Assembly (NCBI GenBank): GCA_949751835.1
Contig: CATKHK010000014.1
Span: 124,001 to 188,000 of the forward strand
Direction: 5' to 3'
DNA length: 64,000 nt
DNA from: Blepharisma japonicum
Taxonomy: Eukaryota; Ciliophora; Heterotrichea; Heterotrichida; Blepharismidae
Each line of letters starts with the position of its first letter. Positions within the stretch are counted from its first letter, which is position 1. A program made the translations under genes and the position numbers. This document shows, in pieces, positions 22,886-34,904 of the stretch. The notes below the pieces were generated by a model. That model had not been told where the DNA came from and searched no databases. It saw only the letters and a program-made list of their open reading frames with translations.

Positions 22886-24790
22886 CTAATTATTGCGCTT
22901 TTTCTTCTTAATAAGACCTTTGATTTTTGAAGTAAAATCATCTGCGTAATTTTTTCTTCTTTCGTTTTTGAGCTCGGCTCTGTCTATATCTTCACTATAA
23001 TGAACCCCAATTTCTTGTTCCACTCTCATTTGATGCTGTACTCCTTCATCAATTTCCATTAAATCTGCTTCAAGAGCATTGAGCTCCATTTCTTGTTCTT
23101 CGTTTACAACTTGCTCTTGAAGCTTCTCTTTCCATAGCTGAGCGTGCTCTTTGGCAGCTCCAAATCTTCCTTCCATTGCCATCTTAGCAGCTTGTCTAGT
23201 CCCTGCTCTGGCTAAAATGTCAAATTTAGCATCTTGTCTAGCTTGGTTGAGATCAAAAGTTACAGGCTGGATTCTTGTGATGGATCTGACACATTTCATC
23301 CCGTTTAAGCTTGAATATCTTATAATAGATTGCATTGGCACTTCTTTAAGTGCGTTCTTATCTATCCCTTCACGTAAAAGTATAGCATTTTGCTTCAGGC
23401 CATAGCTAAATGTAACTGAAGAGCTTGCGGTGGCGTTTCCTATTTTTTTATTGAGGCGTGATTTATTCCATGACAAGTCAGCTGCGTCTTCATTTCTGAA
23501 GTAAAGAGCTTTATGGAGAATCACAGTCAAATTGACGTGCGTAGCAATGACATTATCTGATAAAATATTAGCAAATTCTTCACTTATATGCTCTGGCTGA
23601 ACTCTTAAAATGTCTCCATTAGTTAGCTCAGTAATAGTCGAAAGGCGCTCAAGCTTGCATTCTTCACCCTCAATAGAAATTAAGGAGACACTTATACCTT
23701 TTTCTGATGCAAATCTGCCTAGCTCTGCATAAAATGCTTCAGAAGTTTCTTCGAGTCCAAATTCTAGTGATCCAAGTCCAACATTTGCAAGACCATCTGT
23801 GCAAATAATAACTTTCGAGCCAACTCCACCTTGAGCTGCAAGTATAATTGAAGCTAGCAAAGCAGGACCAAGAGCTGTTGGGCCTCCTTCTTCAAGCTGA
23901 TAAACCTTTGCTATAAGTTCATCAGCAGTCTCCCCAACATTTCTTCCCATAAGATTTTCGAATCTTCCTTCAAAAGCTTTAGAAATGTGGTCATGTGAAT
24001 AAAGTCTATCCCCAGTGATTACTTCATCAGCTCTGCCATCGCCAATTACCCTGACTTCTCCATTAAAAGTTACAATCCCGACTCTTCTATTTGAGGCGCC
24101 ATGTTTGAGCTCTTTTAACTGAGATTCAATAGCACCTTGCACACACTCAAGCCTTGAGACATAAGTAATATCTCTTCTTTCTCCAGGCATGTGCTGTTCT
24201 TGCTCATCTAAGCCAGCTAGCTTCATAAGTTCTTGGTGCTTATTAGTTTTTAAATTTAGGTGGCCAGAAACAGCTTTACTTACACACATAGATCCAGAAA
24301 TATCGATACAGAAAATAATAGCAGAATTGTCATCAGTTCCATGCCGAGCTTCAGCAACTTCGCCAGCACTTTCAACAACATAGGTTAATTCTGAAGCTGT
24401 TGGGATTTCTTCATCTTCTATCTGCAAATTATTAATAGTCCCACAGAATTCGCAGGTTCATACAATGTTCTGTTCCTGTCTGACATATTGGCTAAAAGAA
24501 TTAAAATTGCAATTGCATGTTGAGCAGAACATTGGCTCTCCTGTTGCAAGCTGAAAATCTTGCTGAAGACAATTGAGATTAATTTCAACTATGTTAGTGT
24601 CAACTTGACATCTTTGAGGACGGGAACTATATTTTTCTTGTGGATTGGGCAACCTCTCAATCGATGAGCTTCTGACATGCTGTTTTGAATCAGATAATTT
24701 TGGAGCTTGCTTTTTTTCCTCCTCATCAAGGTTCATTCCTTGATCCTCGTCTTCCTCTTCAGCGTATGCAAATTTTTGAGCACAATCCAT
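22886..24790 (-). CDS. Sec23-like zinc ribbon plus von Willebrand A domain protein
   Basis: A 634-residue protein; TGA at 24458 is read as Trp111. An acidic N-terminus (1-35) is followed by a four-Cys zinc ribbon (C89xxC92 ... C113xxC116), with a Trp just before the second pair as in Sec23-type ribbons. The vWA domain starts near 157 and has an intact MIDAS, D163-I-S-G-S167. The second MIDAS element is plausible at the TAL of GGPTALGPALLAS. The C-terminal half is helical and charged, ending in Lys-rich KKKKRN. The Sec23/Sec24 beta-sandwich and gelsolin parts are not evident, so it is not a COPII coat subunit. Metal-dependent ligand binding is likely; partner unknown. Confidence 0.75.
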
Positions 24791-25259
24791 TTAAATAGAA
24801 TCTTATAAATAACCCTCAATTATAATTAGCAATTATATGATAAATATATCTTGTTTGATATATTTGTTATTAAAGCTTATTAATATAATAATTTAATAAA
24901 TATTAATAATTATTTATTATATAGACTTGAATTTAATTTACAGTTTTACTATTAGATAAATTAATTTTGTAAAAACTTAAAGTAGTGATCAGAAAAGCAT
25001 TTAAAATCATTGAATTTCTTATTATTAAATAAAAATAAATTTTCTTATTTAAATCTTGCTTAGTTTGTAAACCCCATCTCATAAGTTGAAGCTCAAAATT
25101 GATCTTGTTGAAATAATTAATTTTTTAAAATTTTTTGAAAAATTCAAATCTTAGGCCTAAAGGAACAGCACAAAAGTTTCAATGACATCAAGTTTATTTA
25201 TTTTTTGCTCACTTATCAAATATCCATTCTTTTCCAATAATCACAATTTAAAATTTATA
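24791..25259. other. AT-rich divergent intergenic region
   Basis: A 469-bp, very AT-rich stretch between divergent starts, so it must hold both promoters. No motif stands out beyond A/T runs. An ATG at 25182 is in frame with the kinesin but would add a hydrophobic leader foreign to the family. Confidence 0.5.
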
Positions 25260-28200
25260 ATGTCATCCAATATACCAGAAGAGCTCAAAAAGCAAGGAAA
25301 ATACGAAAGAGTCATGGTTCATTTGCGAGTTCGCCCCTTTAATGATGATGATATAAATAGATCTGGCAGGGATTCATCAATTGATTTTATTGATCCTTCA
25401 AAAGGAGTTGTTGTAATAAAAAAGGATTTCGACAAAAAGACATTTAATTTTGACTCTGCCTTTGATTACGGCACTTCACAGTCTGAAGTTTATGATAAAG
25501 CAGCAAAGCCAGTAGTTGATAGCGTTCTTCAAGGATACAATGGAACAATATTTGCATATGGACAAACTGGAACAGGAAAAACTTTTACCATGATGGGCGG
25601 TCAAGGAGATTCTAGAGGGGTAACTCCTCGCGCAATACAGCAGATTTTCCAGCATATTCAAGAAGACTCCAATCACGCTTATACAGTCCAAGTAGGATTT
25701 CTTCAACTATACATGGAAATGCTTCAGGATTTATTATTCCCTAGCAATGATAAACAAATTCGTATCCGAGAAGACCCTGATGAAGGGGTTTATTTATCTG
25801 GAATTTCATGAGTAAATGTAGGATCAACAAGGGAATGTATGGAGCTCATGTATATTGGCGACAAAAATAGAAACACAGCATTTACCAGCATGAATTCGAC
25901 GTCTAGTCGGTCTCATGCTGTATATATGGTAAAAGTTGAAAAAAGAGTAAGATTGACAGAAACACAGATAGAAGAATTAGAAAAGCAAGGAGAAAGCGGA
26001 GATAATAGCATGACGAAAAGTACATTGTTTTTGGTAGATTTAGCGGGAAGTGAAAGAGTGAAAAAATCAAAAGCTGTAGGAAGCAGGCTTGATGAAGCTA
26101 AAAATATTAATTTGGCACTTTTAGCACTTGGGAATTGTATTCAAGCTTTGGCTGATAAGAAAGCAAAATATGTGCCGTTTAGAGATTCAAAATTGACTAG
26201 GCTACTTGAAGATTCGCTTGGGGGGAATTCGAAAACTTCACTTATTTTAACGATTGGGCCTTCTATTTCGCATTTACAGGAAAGTCTTTCTTCATTATCA
26301 TTTGGTACGAGAGCTATGAAAGTAGAGAATAGGCCTGAAATCAATAAGAAAATTGATTATAAGGCATTATGTGCTCAACTACAAGCAGAGCTAGATAGGA
26401 TAAATGATGGCAACAATTCATGGTATTTGGAAAAGCAGCAATTGCTCAATGAAATTACTGGACTAAAAGAAAAACTCGAAAAAACTACCACAGAAAAAGA
26501 AAACTTAGAAATTTTAATTGAAGAAATCAAGAAAAACTCAGGGGCCAGTCCTGCAGCTTTAATCGAGCTTGAAGAAAGCAAAAAAGCTGAAATTCAAAAA
26601 ATTCATGCTTATTATCAAGCTAGAATAAACAAAAAAGATGAAGATCAAAGAAGAGATATGGAAGAAATAGAAAAGCTTATGCTTGAGCAAGAACAAGATA
26701 TAAATCAATCTAAATCACAAATGATGGAAATTCAAGAAAAAAATAAAGAACTTAAGAAAGACTTAAAGAGGTGTCAAGCTGAGTTGGAACAAGAAAGAAA
26801 CGATAGACTTATTAGGACAAGCCAGTTATCAACTGAATTAGATGAAATAAAAAATAAACTAAGCACTGAAAAAGAAAGGGTTGCTCAGATTCAGTCCAAT
26901 TTTTCAAATTTGCAAGAACAAGTAAAAGCAAAAGATCGAGATTTGCAGGAAACCAGAGATGAATTGATTTTTTCAAAAGCTCAGCATCAAGAAGAAATTG
27001 AAACTCTTGAGAAAGAATTGGAAAGGGCTAAAAGAAATCAGGAAAAAATTAAAACGCAAATGAGTCAAAAGGTTGAAGAGTGAAAATCAGCAGCTGAAAA
27101 AGAAAGTTTTTTATTAAAAACACAATTATCTGACAAAGAAAAAGAGTTTGAAAAAACGGTTAACGAGTTTAAAGAGCAATTAAGAACTGTGAGAGATGAA
27201 GCTGAAAAATATAAAAATGATAAAGAAAGTCTATTAAAAGAAAAAAATGATCTAATGAATAAAGTTCAATCACTATCAACAAAATCAGTAGAATTTGAAG
27301 AAAAAATTCATGAGGTCCAAATATTAGAAGAAAGCAAAGAATACGTACAAAATGAGCTAAAGGATACACAAAGAAGACTGCAAGAACTGATATCAGACAA
27401 TCTAGACTTAAAAAGTCAAGTTGAAGAAGCATGGAAAGAGCATGATGCAATTGAAATAGAACTAAAAGAAAAAGCAATTATCTTAGAAAATAATGAAAAA
27501 GAAAAAATGTTGGCTCAACTTCAATGCGAGAATTTAAATAAAGAACTAAAATCTGCCCAAGAATATAATACACAACTAGTCATAGATAAGGATACATTTC
27601 TAAGGCAGCTTGAAGAGACAGGAGAAAGCAATAAAAAACTAGCTAACAAAAAGAGTGTTTTAGCAGAAAAAATAAAAGAAGAGCGTGATAAGCTTGAAAA
27701 GAAAGAAGGTGAGCTAAGCCAGTTAAATGACATTTATACTCACTTAAAAGTTGAATATGAAAGTTTGTTAAGAGAGAATAAAAATTTAAATACCCAAAAG
27801 TCAGCTGTTGAGCAAAGAGTTAGCAAGATAAATGAAGATTTAAAAGAAAAAGAAAATGCAATTTCAAGTTATAGACAAGAAGCCAGAAATAGAAATAAAC
27901 AATTCCAAAACCTAAAAAATGAATTTGTGAGTGGGATTAGGATAGTCGAAAAAAATTTTGATAAATTCCAAAATGAAATTACTGAAAGAATAAATAAAAA
28001 AATTGAGCAAATTCAGAGCTTTAAAAATGATTTATTGGGCATACAAAATGCATGTGAAAAGAAGGCAAAGATTGAAATTATGAAAATCAAATGCGAATTT
28101 GAAGTAGCGATGAAAAATTCTGATGAAGAGAAAAAAATGATGGAAAAACTAGCAGACGAAAAGTATGTAAAAGACACAAAAGACCTTCAAGCTCATTATG

Positions 28201-30458
28201 AGTCAAAAATTAAAAAGGATAAAAAAGCATTTGATAAGCAATTAGAAGATTTAACTCAATCTTTAAAATCTCAGCTAGAAGCAAAGGAAAAAGAGCATCA
28301 CACTGAAATACAGAAGCATGAATTTATTCTGAAGAATAAAGATGACCAAATTCTAAAACAAAACAGCCAACTCAGTGAACTTTCTTCAAAATTTTCAGCA
28401 GAAAAAGAAAAAATTATAAAAGAATTGACCACTAAGCTTGAAAACGAAAAGAAGCAAATCAAAGAAAAATACGTGAGCGAGATCGCACAGATTAATTCCA
28501 AATTTGATAAAGAAAAAAGAGAAAGCGAAGCCCAGCATCAAAGAAATCTAGAATTAATAGTAGATGCCAAACAAAAAGAAATAGAGTCTCTTACCCAATC
28601 CAGCATCCAAACAACAAAAGACTATGAAGAAACAGTAAAAAAGCAAAGAGAAGAAATCGCATCATTAACTGTTCAAATGGAATCAATTATCAGAGAAAAA
28701 GACATAGAAATGAGCGAAGATTTCAATATAGACAAAGAATCGCCGTCTCCTCAGCTTCCTCCAAGTGATAAATATATTGATCCATCAACTTCTTTAGAAG
28801 TTCAGCTCTACACAAGAAGAAAAAGCACAGTTACAGCTGACACCAAACAGATAAATGATTTATTGTTAGAAAATTCCTTACTTAAAAAGGATCTTAAAGA
28901 AGCTACTGAGCTTGTCATTTCGACGAAAGCAGCTTTAAGAAAGGTTGAAATGAACTTTTTTAGCACAAAGGAAGAAACGAAAACTGTAGGGAGATCTCGG
29001 TCAAAAACAAATTTAGCAAAAAATGCTGATGACTCGCAGCAAGCAAATAAGCAAGATGAATACCAATGCATTGCGTCATATGTGATAGAAAATATGCAGC
29101 TAGCATTAGAACTAGAAGAAGCTAGGTCAGGAAACCCACGAAATCCTGCCAAAGAAGAATGGCAGCTTATACCATGGCTAAAATATTTTTTAAAAAATCA
29201 TAAGCAGCCTCCAGGTGGCAGCTTCTTTGATTTTCTATCATCATTAGTGACAATTTACTGTAAAATTGTTGACCGAATGCAGCTAGACCGCCAGGATAAT
29301 GTTCAGATCTTCCATTTATCGAAGGTTGTTCATGATAAATTCCTTCAACAAGTACGATTGCAAGCTGCAAAAAATCCTCGAGTTTCTAAGCCATTTGAAA
29401 AGACTGTTTTAGAAATAGAGAGAGAGTTCGGAATTGAAAGAAATAAATTGCCTAAATCAATCCAAACTGGAAACTCAAAAACTATGATACAAATGCAACA
29501 AGAAGCACTAATGAAAAAAGCAAAAGAAGCTGAAAAAGAAGCGAGCTTGATGGTCAATAAAACAATGGAGCATATGCTTATGATTTTAGAAATGCAGGAT
29601 GCTATCGAAGGCTCTCTGCAAGAAATGAAATACAAATCAGTAAGTCCTACAAAATTTAGCCCGAATAAAAATGTCAATAAAAGCTCAGAATTTCCATTCC
29701 AAAAATTAAATGAAAAAATAAGTATTCAGCAATTACCTATTGGAAAAATCGTAAAAGAGTCTCTAATTCGCCGAAGTCAAGAAACTGATGCATTTCTCCA
29801 CTTATCTCAACTTAAACAATTTGAGGTTACTGGAATTGGACAAGCTTTATCAACAAATGCAGCATTTTCTCCTTTTCCAAGCAAAAACTCGTCAAATTTA
29901 AAAGACCTTACTCTTCACTTAACAAGCCTCCTTACCATAGTATCAGCACTTTATTCAAGCATTTTGTTTAAAAAGTAATCCCTACTTAGCATTCAGCTTG
30001 AATGGATATCTGAAGACAGAGGAGACTTAATAGAAACTCTAGTATCTGTAATAGCAAGAAAAGAAATAGAAATTGATGAGTGCAAATATGCTAAAAAAGG
30101 AGTTGAAAGAGAACTGAAAAATTTAAATATTCATTTTCAGCAATATAGAGAAAAGCATGAAGACTTTGTTAGATTATTCGATTCAAAGGATGCTGCTGCA
30201 AGAATTATACAAAGGTTTTGGAGAATTAAAAAGAAGCGGGAGATGAAGAAGAAAGCATTTATTGCTGAGTATGTAAGAATAATATAGAAATACCAAAGAG
30301 TAGAAGAACAAAGTAAAAGTTTAAGCCAAATGCTTAGCCAGGTCAATTCTCAAACTGGGTTGTTTCTAATAAGGAATCATTATAAAGAAGTACTGTCTAT
30401 TTTCTCAGGAGTTAGCAAAAGATTTATAAAGCCTCAATGCGATTTAAACAAATTTTAA
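25260..30458 (+). CDS. N-terminal-motor kinesin with long coiled coil and IQ motif
   Basis: A 1722-residue microtubule motor. The coding path reads TGA at 25809 and 27081 as Trp and removes two 15-nt introns (29975-29989, 30273-30287). The motor fills ~15-345: P-loop GQTGTGKT (~101-108), switch I NSTSSRSH, switch II VDLAGSE. Next come ~850 residues of near-continuous coiled coil. After a low-complexity hinge, a conserved-looking globular region rich in Trp/Phe/Leu (~1270-1370, PWLKYFLKNHKQPPGG) follows, then an IQ-like calmodulin-binding motif (IIQRFWRIKKKR, ~1640). The start at 25260 puts the family-typical VHLRVRPF close to the N-terminus. The subfamily is not resolved. It ends 29 bp from the convergent 7-TM gene. 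Confidence 0.92.
29975..29989 (+). other. 15-nt intron 1 of the kinesin gene
   Basis: GTAATCCCTACTTAG. Phase 2, contains an in-frame TAA. Removal links LFKN to IQLEWISEDRG and opens the last ~155 codons including the IQ motif. Confidence 0.87.
30273..30287 (+). other. 15-nt intron 2 of the kinesin gene
   Basis: GTAAGAATAATATAG. Phase 0, contains an in-frame TAG. Removal joins FIAEY to KYQRVEEQ. Confidence 0.85.
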
Positions 30459-30487
30459 CAAATAACAATGTCTATGAATAACATAAA

Positions 30488-31888
30488 TTAAAAATAGTAA
30501 TATAATTTGTCTCCAATATGAGCCAAATTTTTAGGATATGATATAATTGCTTCTTTATCAGACTTATCAATACAAATTCTTGTAACAAACTTAAGTCTTT
30601 CTTTAGCTTCAACTTTTATTTGAGTTGTAAATACAATATATATAATCACGCAAGAAAATAATTCTAGCGAAAAAGAAATGTAAATAGCGGTTAGAGTACC
30701 ATGAGGATTGTCTCCTCAGTTACTCGCTGTAAATGAAATGTAAAGCAGTAGAACACTTATTCCTAAAATTGCTGAAAGAGATGATAAAACAATGATTTTT
30801 CTGAACACCACGCCATCTTCTTTAGTAAGATTGAGAATATAGTGGCTTACTTGTCCATGTTTCGATGGATATCTTATCGAAAAGCTTTCATATTTAGTAT
30901 TAGATCTCACAAATTTTTCACTTTCCTCTAATCAGTCCTCACTTTGAAAGCTGTGCCAAGTCCTTGGTTTCTTTTTTGAATAATTATTTCAATCTCATTC
31001 GCCATCTGACCTATCAGCTAACATTTCCTCTTGATTCTTATTTACAGATTCTTCAAACATAAAAATTTGTGATGCCCTTCTAAATGTATTTGGGGTTAAA
31101 GGGATATCGTCTTGTTTATCCATAGTCAGCATTGGTTGGACTTCGCTAAAGGTAGCACTGTAAAGCTTGAATTCCTCTAATTCATTCTTTTTAGAATTAT
31201 TGTCTATATAGCAGAAAAGTAAAATTGTAAATAATAAAAACCCAAAAACAAGAATTACAATTCCCAATCCTACACAGACAGACCCCAGGATAAAAGCAGT
31301 ACTGTCAGAATATCTCATTCCTTTAAGAATGCTCAGTGTTGCTATTCCAGGGAAGGCAATAATCATAATTCATAACAGAACTCTTCTCAAAATTCGAAAA
31401 GGATCAGATTTTTTAGATGCTATTCCTTGATATAAGCCACCTCATACTAATAAAACGCATGTATACACTCCATAAAGTAAAGGATACACCATCTCGCAAA
31501 GCACACGGTCTCCAACTCGTGGCATTTTATTGTTTAGGCTATAAGGATCATAGGAGATTCAAATCCCTCTTAGGGCTCCAATTAGACTAATGTAAAATAA
31601 ACTTAAGTGTTTTGGGCTTCGAAATAACCTGACAAATGTTCGGTTGATTCCTCAATGCTTGTCACTGTTAATTGTCTTATAGAGCTTGGTTAAAGCTAGT
31701 GTAAAAAGAAGGAAAAACATAATAGAGAATAAAATTACAAGTGTCTTCCAGGTTTCTTCACCTCACTCATCAATTCCATTCTTGCTGCATTTGTCTCCAA
31801 ATCATCCCAAATCACAGCTGCATTTATCAGATATGCAGTCTCCATGATCGTTACAGTCGTTATGTGAGCTACATGTCTTTTTGGACAT
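30488..31888 (-). CDS. EGF-like, seven-transmembrane protein
   Basis: A 466-residue membrane protein that is invisible under the standard code: about ten of its twelve Trp codons are TGA. The N-terminus has an EGF-like Cys pattern (C6, C12, C18, C23, C25, C34 in the first 35 residues, with CDLGWFGDKC). Seven hydrophobic segments follow, starting near residue 50 (TLVILFSIMFFLLF) and ending near 420. A cytosolic-looking acidic loop of ~130 residues lies between the fifth and sixth. The absence of a classical signal peptide suggests the first segment acts as a reverse signal anchor with the EGF part outside. The 7-TM block loosely recalls THH1/TOM1-type proteins. Function unknown. Confidence 0.8.
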
Positions 31889-33422
31889 TACTCAGTAAAA
31901 TTAATAGTTATAAATATTAAATAGAATACAGAAGAAGTTGCAGATTTTGATATATGATATTATATTTTATTCCTTAAATATTTGGTGGCTTTTCTATTTT
32001 AATAAAACTATCATTAGTTAAAATTATTGATTTACCCTTATTAGGTTATATTAATATATATAGTTTTAGATCTTATGGCTCCAGTAATTTAATCATCACT
32101 CCTTAAGTAATTTTTTAAATTTTTGATAATTAAACATCCTTGAAATTGAAACAAGATTTTAATTACATAGATGAAAATAACATATTATTTATAAATTTTA
32201 TGTCCAATTTAATGTTAGAAGTAATCGCAGTTTAAGGAAATATAAAACTGAAATTTATATTATAAAAATTAAGTCAAAATAGATAATAATCAGTATGACA
32301 CAATATAAAAAATGTAGAACCGCATTTATATATATCTTCTAGTTAGACTAAATATCAGTAGAATTACTACTTGATTTAAAAATTAATGCCTAAACTTTAT
32401 GTAAGCAATTCAAAAACCATTAATTTCATTATTAAAAATCTATTCCATAACACAAATATTTTTATTTATTCAAATGAGTACAGTAGCATTGTTTAGAAAT
32501 ATATATTTATAATTGGATCTTTTAATAATTTTTGCTGATTTAAATAAAATTTTACTGTGAAATTGCATTTATAGTTGATTGAATATAAATATATTTTAAA
32601 AATCCACATATTTTTAAACTTCCTAAGAACTTAATAGATTTCTATATAGATGAATAGAGATAGACAGTTTGAAATACTTTGGAATTCATTGTGAAATAAG
32701 TGAGCTAGATATTCATGATCTGTAAGGATTAATATTTATATTAGTTTCAATTTTAACTAAGTGATCTATATTTCTAAGAGTAAAAATTATAATATCTGCA
32801 TATATTAAAGAATTAAATAATTCAAGTTTATGTAGGCATGATTTAATTTGAGTTTAGAAATCAAAATTTTGCATAGCTCAAAAAAAATCATATATTTTTT
32901 TCTTTTGCAGAATAACATTCTTCGATAATATTTTATACAAATAATTTTCTTTTTTAAAGTTACGATTATCAAAATATAGACTTAGAAGAAAGTATTCATA
33001 TATAAAAAATAAAAGTCCATCCCAAAAAAATGGTGGCTCAGATATAAACTTATGCAAATTATTAGCAATTTCAAATGTACCCTACAATGAAATTGCCAAT
33101 TTAAGGAAAGTGAGTTTAGTAATGAAAAAGAGATTGAAAGCATTAAATTTTATAGTTTGAAAATTTGTTTTTATATGTTCAAAATCAAGATTAACCTAAA
33201 TACGTTATAGAAACTAAAAAATCCTATATCATAAAAAGAAATTGAATTTTTCTGTAAAATTGCCAAAACAATATATTTGTGTTTTTTTGGCTATTATTAT
33301 TTCACAAACTCAATTAATATATTTATCAAATAGTTTCAATTTTAATCTGCAATTTAAGAAAATAGTTATAAAATCACCTTAAAATGTTGGATCAGTTTTC
33401 TTAATTTACTAAAAATTAAACT
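31889..33422. other. 1.5-kb AT-rich region without recognisable genes
   Basis: By far the longest uniformly AT-rich stretch in the window. On both strands, with TGA as Trp and allowing 15-nt introns, no open frame beyond about 30 codons looks coding. No tandem repeat, terminal inverted repeat, telomeric CCCTAACA run or RNA-like GC-rich helix was seen. It is unusual beside spacers of mostly under 400 bp. Confidence 0.55.
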
Positions 33423-33698
33423 TTACATATCATCTAATTTAATTTCAGATTCTGAGGTTCTTGAGGCATACATGCTTTTATTCTTTACTTGAATTGATGA
33501 TACTCGAGAATTCGGGCATGTATCTTCGGTGAAATGCCTTGCATCTTCCTGAAGATTGTTTTTTGTGCTTGTTTGTATAACTGATGTATAAATCACACCT
33601 TTTGCGATTATTTCCTCTTCAGGATATATTTTTGTTAAATCCAAGCCATGCTGCTTTCTCATTATCTTTGCTTTTCCAAGAGATGGACGACAACCCAT
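33423..33698 (-). CDS. small protein with N-myristoylation/palmitoylation-type start
   Basis: A 91-residue protein starting MGCRPSLGK: Gly2 with Ser6 fits an N-myristoylation site and Cys3 a neighbouring palmitoylation site, so the product probably sits on the cytosolic face of a membrane. The rest is hydrophilic, Ser/Thr/Lys-rich and without a recognised domain. It is divergent from the GET3 gene (153 bp between starts). No homologue recognised. Confidence 0.6.
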   Translation of the reverse strand: MGCRPSLGKAKIMRKQHGLDLTKIYPEEEIIAKGVIYTSVIQTSTKNNLQEDARHFTEDTCPNSRVSSIQVKNKSMYASRTSESEIKLDDM

Positions 33699-33850
33699 GA
33701 TTCGTTTAATTAAATTCCATTTAATTGTTTACCACTTAAAATTAAATTTCTCCAAGAAAATAACACTTTTGATTTATTTTCCGCTTGAATGCAAACAGAT
33801 AGTTGACGCTTATTTAAGCAAATTTGGTTCTGCTGATAACCTTTTAATAA

Positions 33851-34822
33851 ATGGAGCCTGCACACACCTTGCAAAGCATTCTTGATGAAAGATCTTTAAA
33901 ATGGGTATTTGTAGGTGGCAAAGGAGGGGTCGGCAAAACATCTGTGGCGGCGTCATTAGGAATTCTTCTATCAAGACATCGCGAATCTGTATTAATTATC
34001 TCTACAGATCCAGCCCATAATCTCAGTGATGCTTTTGATCAGCAGCTTGGGCCAACACCGACAAGAATCAATGGGGTTCCTAACCTTTATGGCATGGAAA
34101 TTAAGCCTCAGGTATCAATGGATTCTGTCGAAATGCCTTCATTTTTTGGTGTCCAGGCTGACCCAGCAACAAAAAGTTTAATGGGTGAAATAATGGCATC
34201 AATCCCAGGTATAGATGAAGCAATGAGTTTTTCTGAACTATTAAAAACCGTGCAGGAAATGAGCTATTCTATGATTATCTTTGACACAGCCCCAACTGGA
34301 CATACTTTAAGACTGCTCAATTTCCCTACCATTCTTAACAAAGGACTAGCCAAAATTGTATCACTTAAGCAAAACTTAGGAGCTTTGGTAAACCAAGTAT
34401 CGAATATGTTTGGAAGAGGAGAACAAGGGGAACAGCTTTATAACACAGCGTTTGAAAGAATGGAACAGATGAAAAATATTATTGAAGAGGTTAATAAACA
34501 ATTCCAGGATCCTTCGATTACGACTTTTGTAGCTGTGTGTATACCTGAATTTTTGTCTATTTATGAAACAGAAAGGCTAGTGCAAGAATTGTGCAAGTTT
34601 AATATAAATATTGAGCATATTGTTGTGAATCAAGTTCTATTTCCAGAAGATAAATGCAGAATGTGCCAAGCAAGGCAAAGGATGCAGCAGAAGTATATGG
34701 ATCAAATAAAGGAGCTGTACGAAGATTTCCATATTGTGGTATGTCCTTTATTGGAAGAAGAAGTCAGGGGAACTGAAAGGCTGTCTTCATTTAGTAGATA
34801 TTTATTAGAACAACGACAATAA
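33851..34822 (+). CDS. GET3: GET3/TRC40 tail-anchored protein targeting ATPase
   Basis: A 323-residue cytosolic ATPase that captures tail-anchored membrane proteins and delivers them to the ER receptor. Signature features are intact: deviant Walker A GGKGGVGKT (22-30), switch I STDPAHNLSDAF (51-62), the DTAPTGHTLRLL block (145-156), and the zinc-binding pair C269xxC272 that bridges the homodimer. The methionine-rich client-binding helices are present (MFGRG ... FERMEQMKN). The length matches the family (~320-350). No TGA and no intron. It would handle tail-anchored clients such as the syntaxin encoded at 62041-62955. Confidence 0.96.
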   Translation: MEPAHTLQSILDERSLKWVFVGGKGGVGKTSVAASLGILLSRHRESVLIISTDPAHNLSDAFDQQLGPTPTRINGVPNLYGMEIKPQVSMDSVEMPSFFGVQADPATKSLMGEIMASIPGIDEAMSFSELLKTVQEMSYSMIIFDTAPTGHTLRLLNFPTILNKGLAKIVSLKQNLGALVNQVSNMFGRGEQGEQLYNTAFERMEQMKNIIEEVNKQFQDPSITTFVAVCIPEFLSIYETERLVQELCKFNINIEHIVVNQVLFPEDKCRMCQARQRMQQKYMDQIKELYEDFHIVVCPLLEEEVRGTERLSSFSRYLLEQRQ

Positions 34823-34904
34823 TTACTATAATCTTACTTAGAAAACTACTTTAATAAATACCTGGCAATAGATAGATATTTATCAACGATTTCAACGTAG
34901 ATAT

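Noticed and set aside
25182-25259. Upstream ATG giving the kinesin a hydrophobic leader.
   Set aside because: Kinesins have no signal peptide, and the ATG at 25260 gives the usual short lead into the motor.
31877-31891. A 15-nt GT...AG segment with A at position 10 overlapping the start of the EGF/7-TM gene.
   Set aside because: Treating it as an intron leads to a TAA three codons upstream and removes the only start codon.
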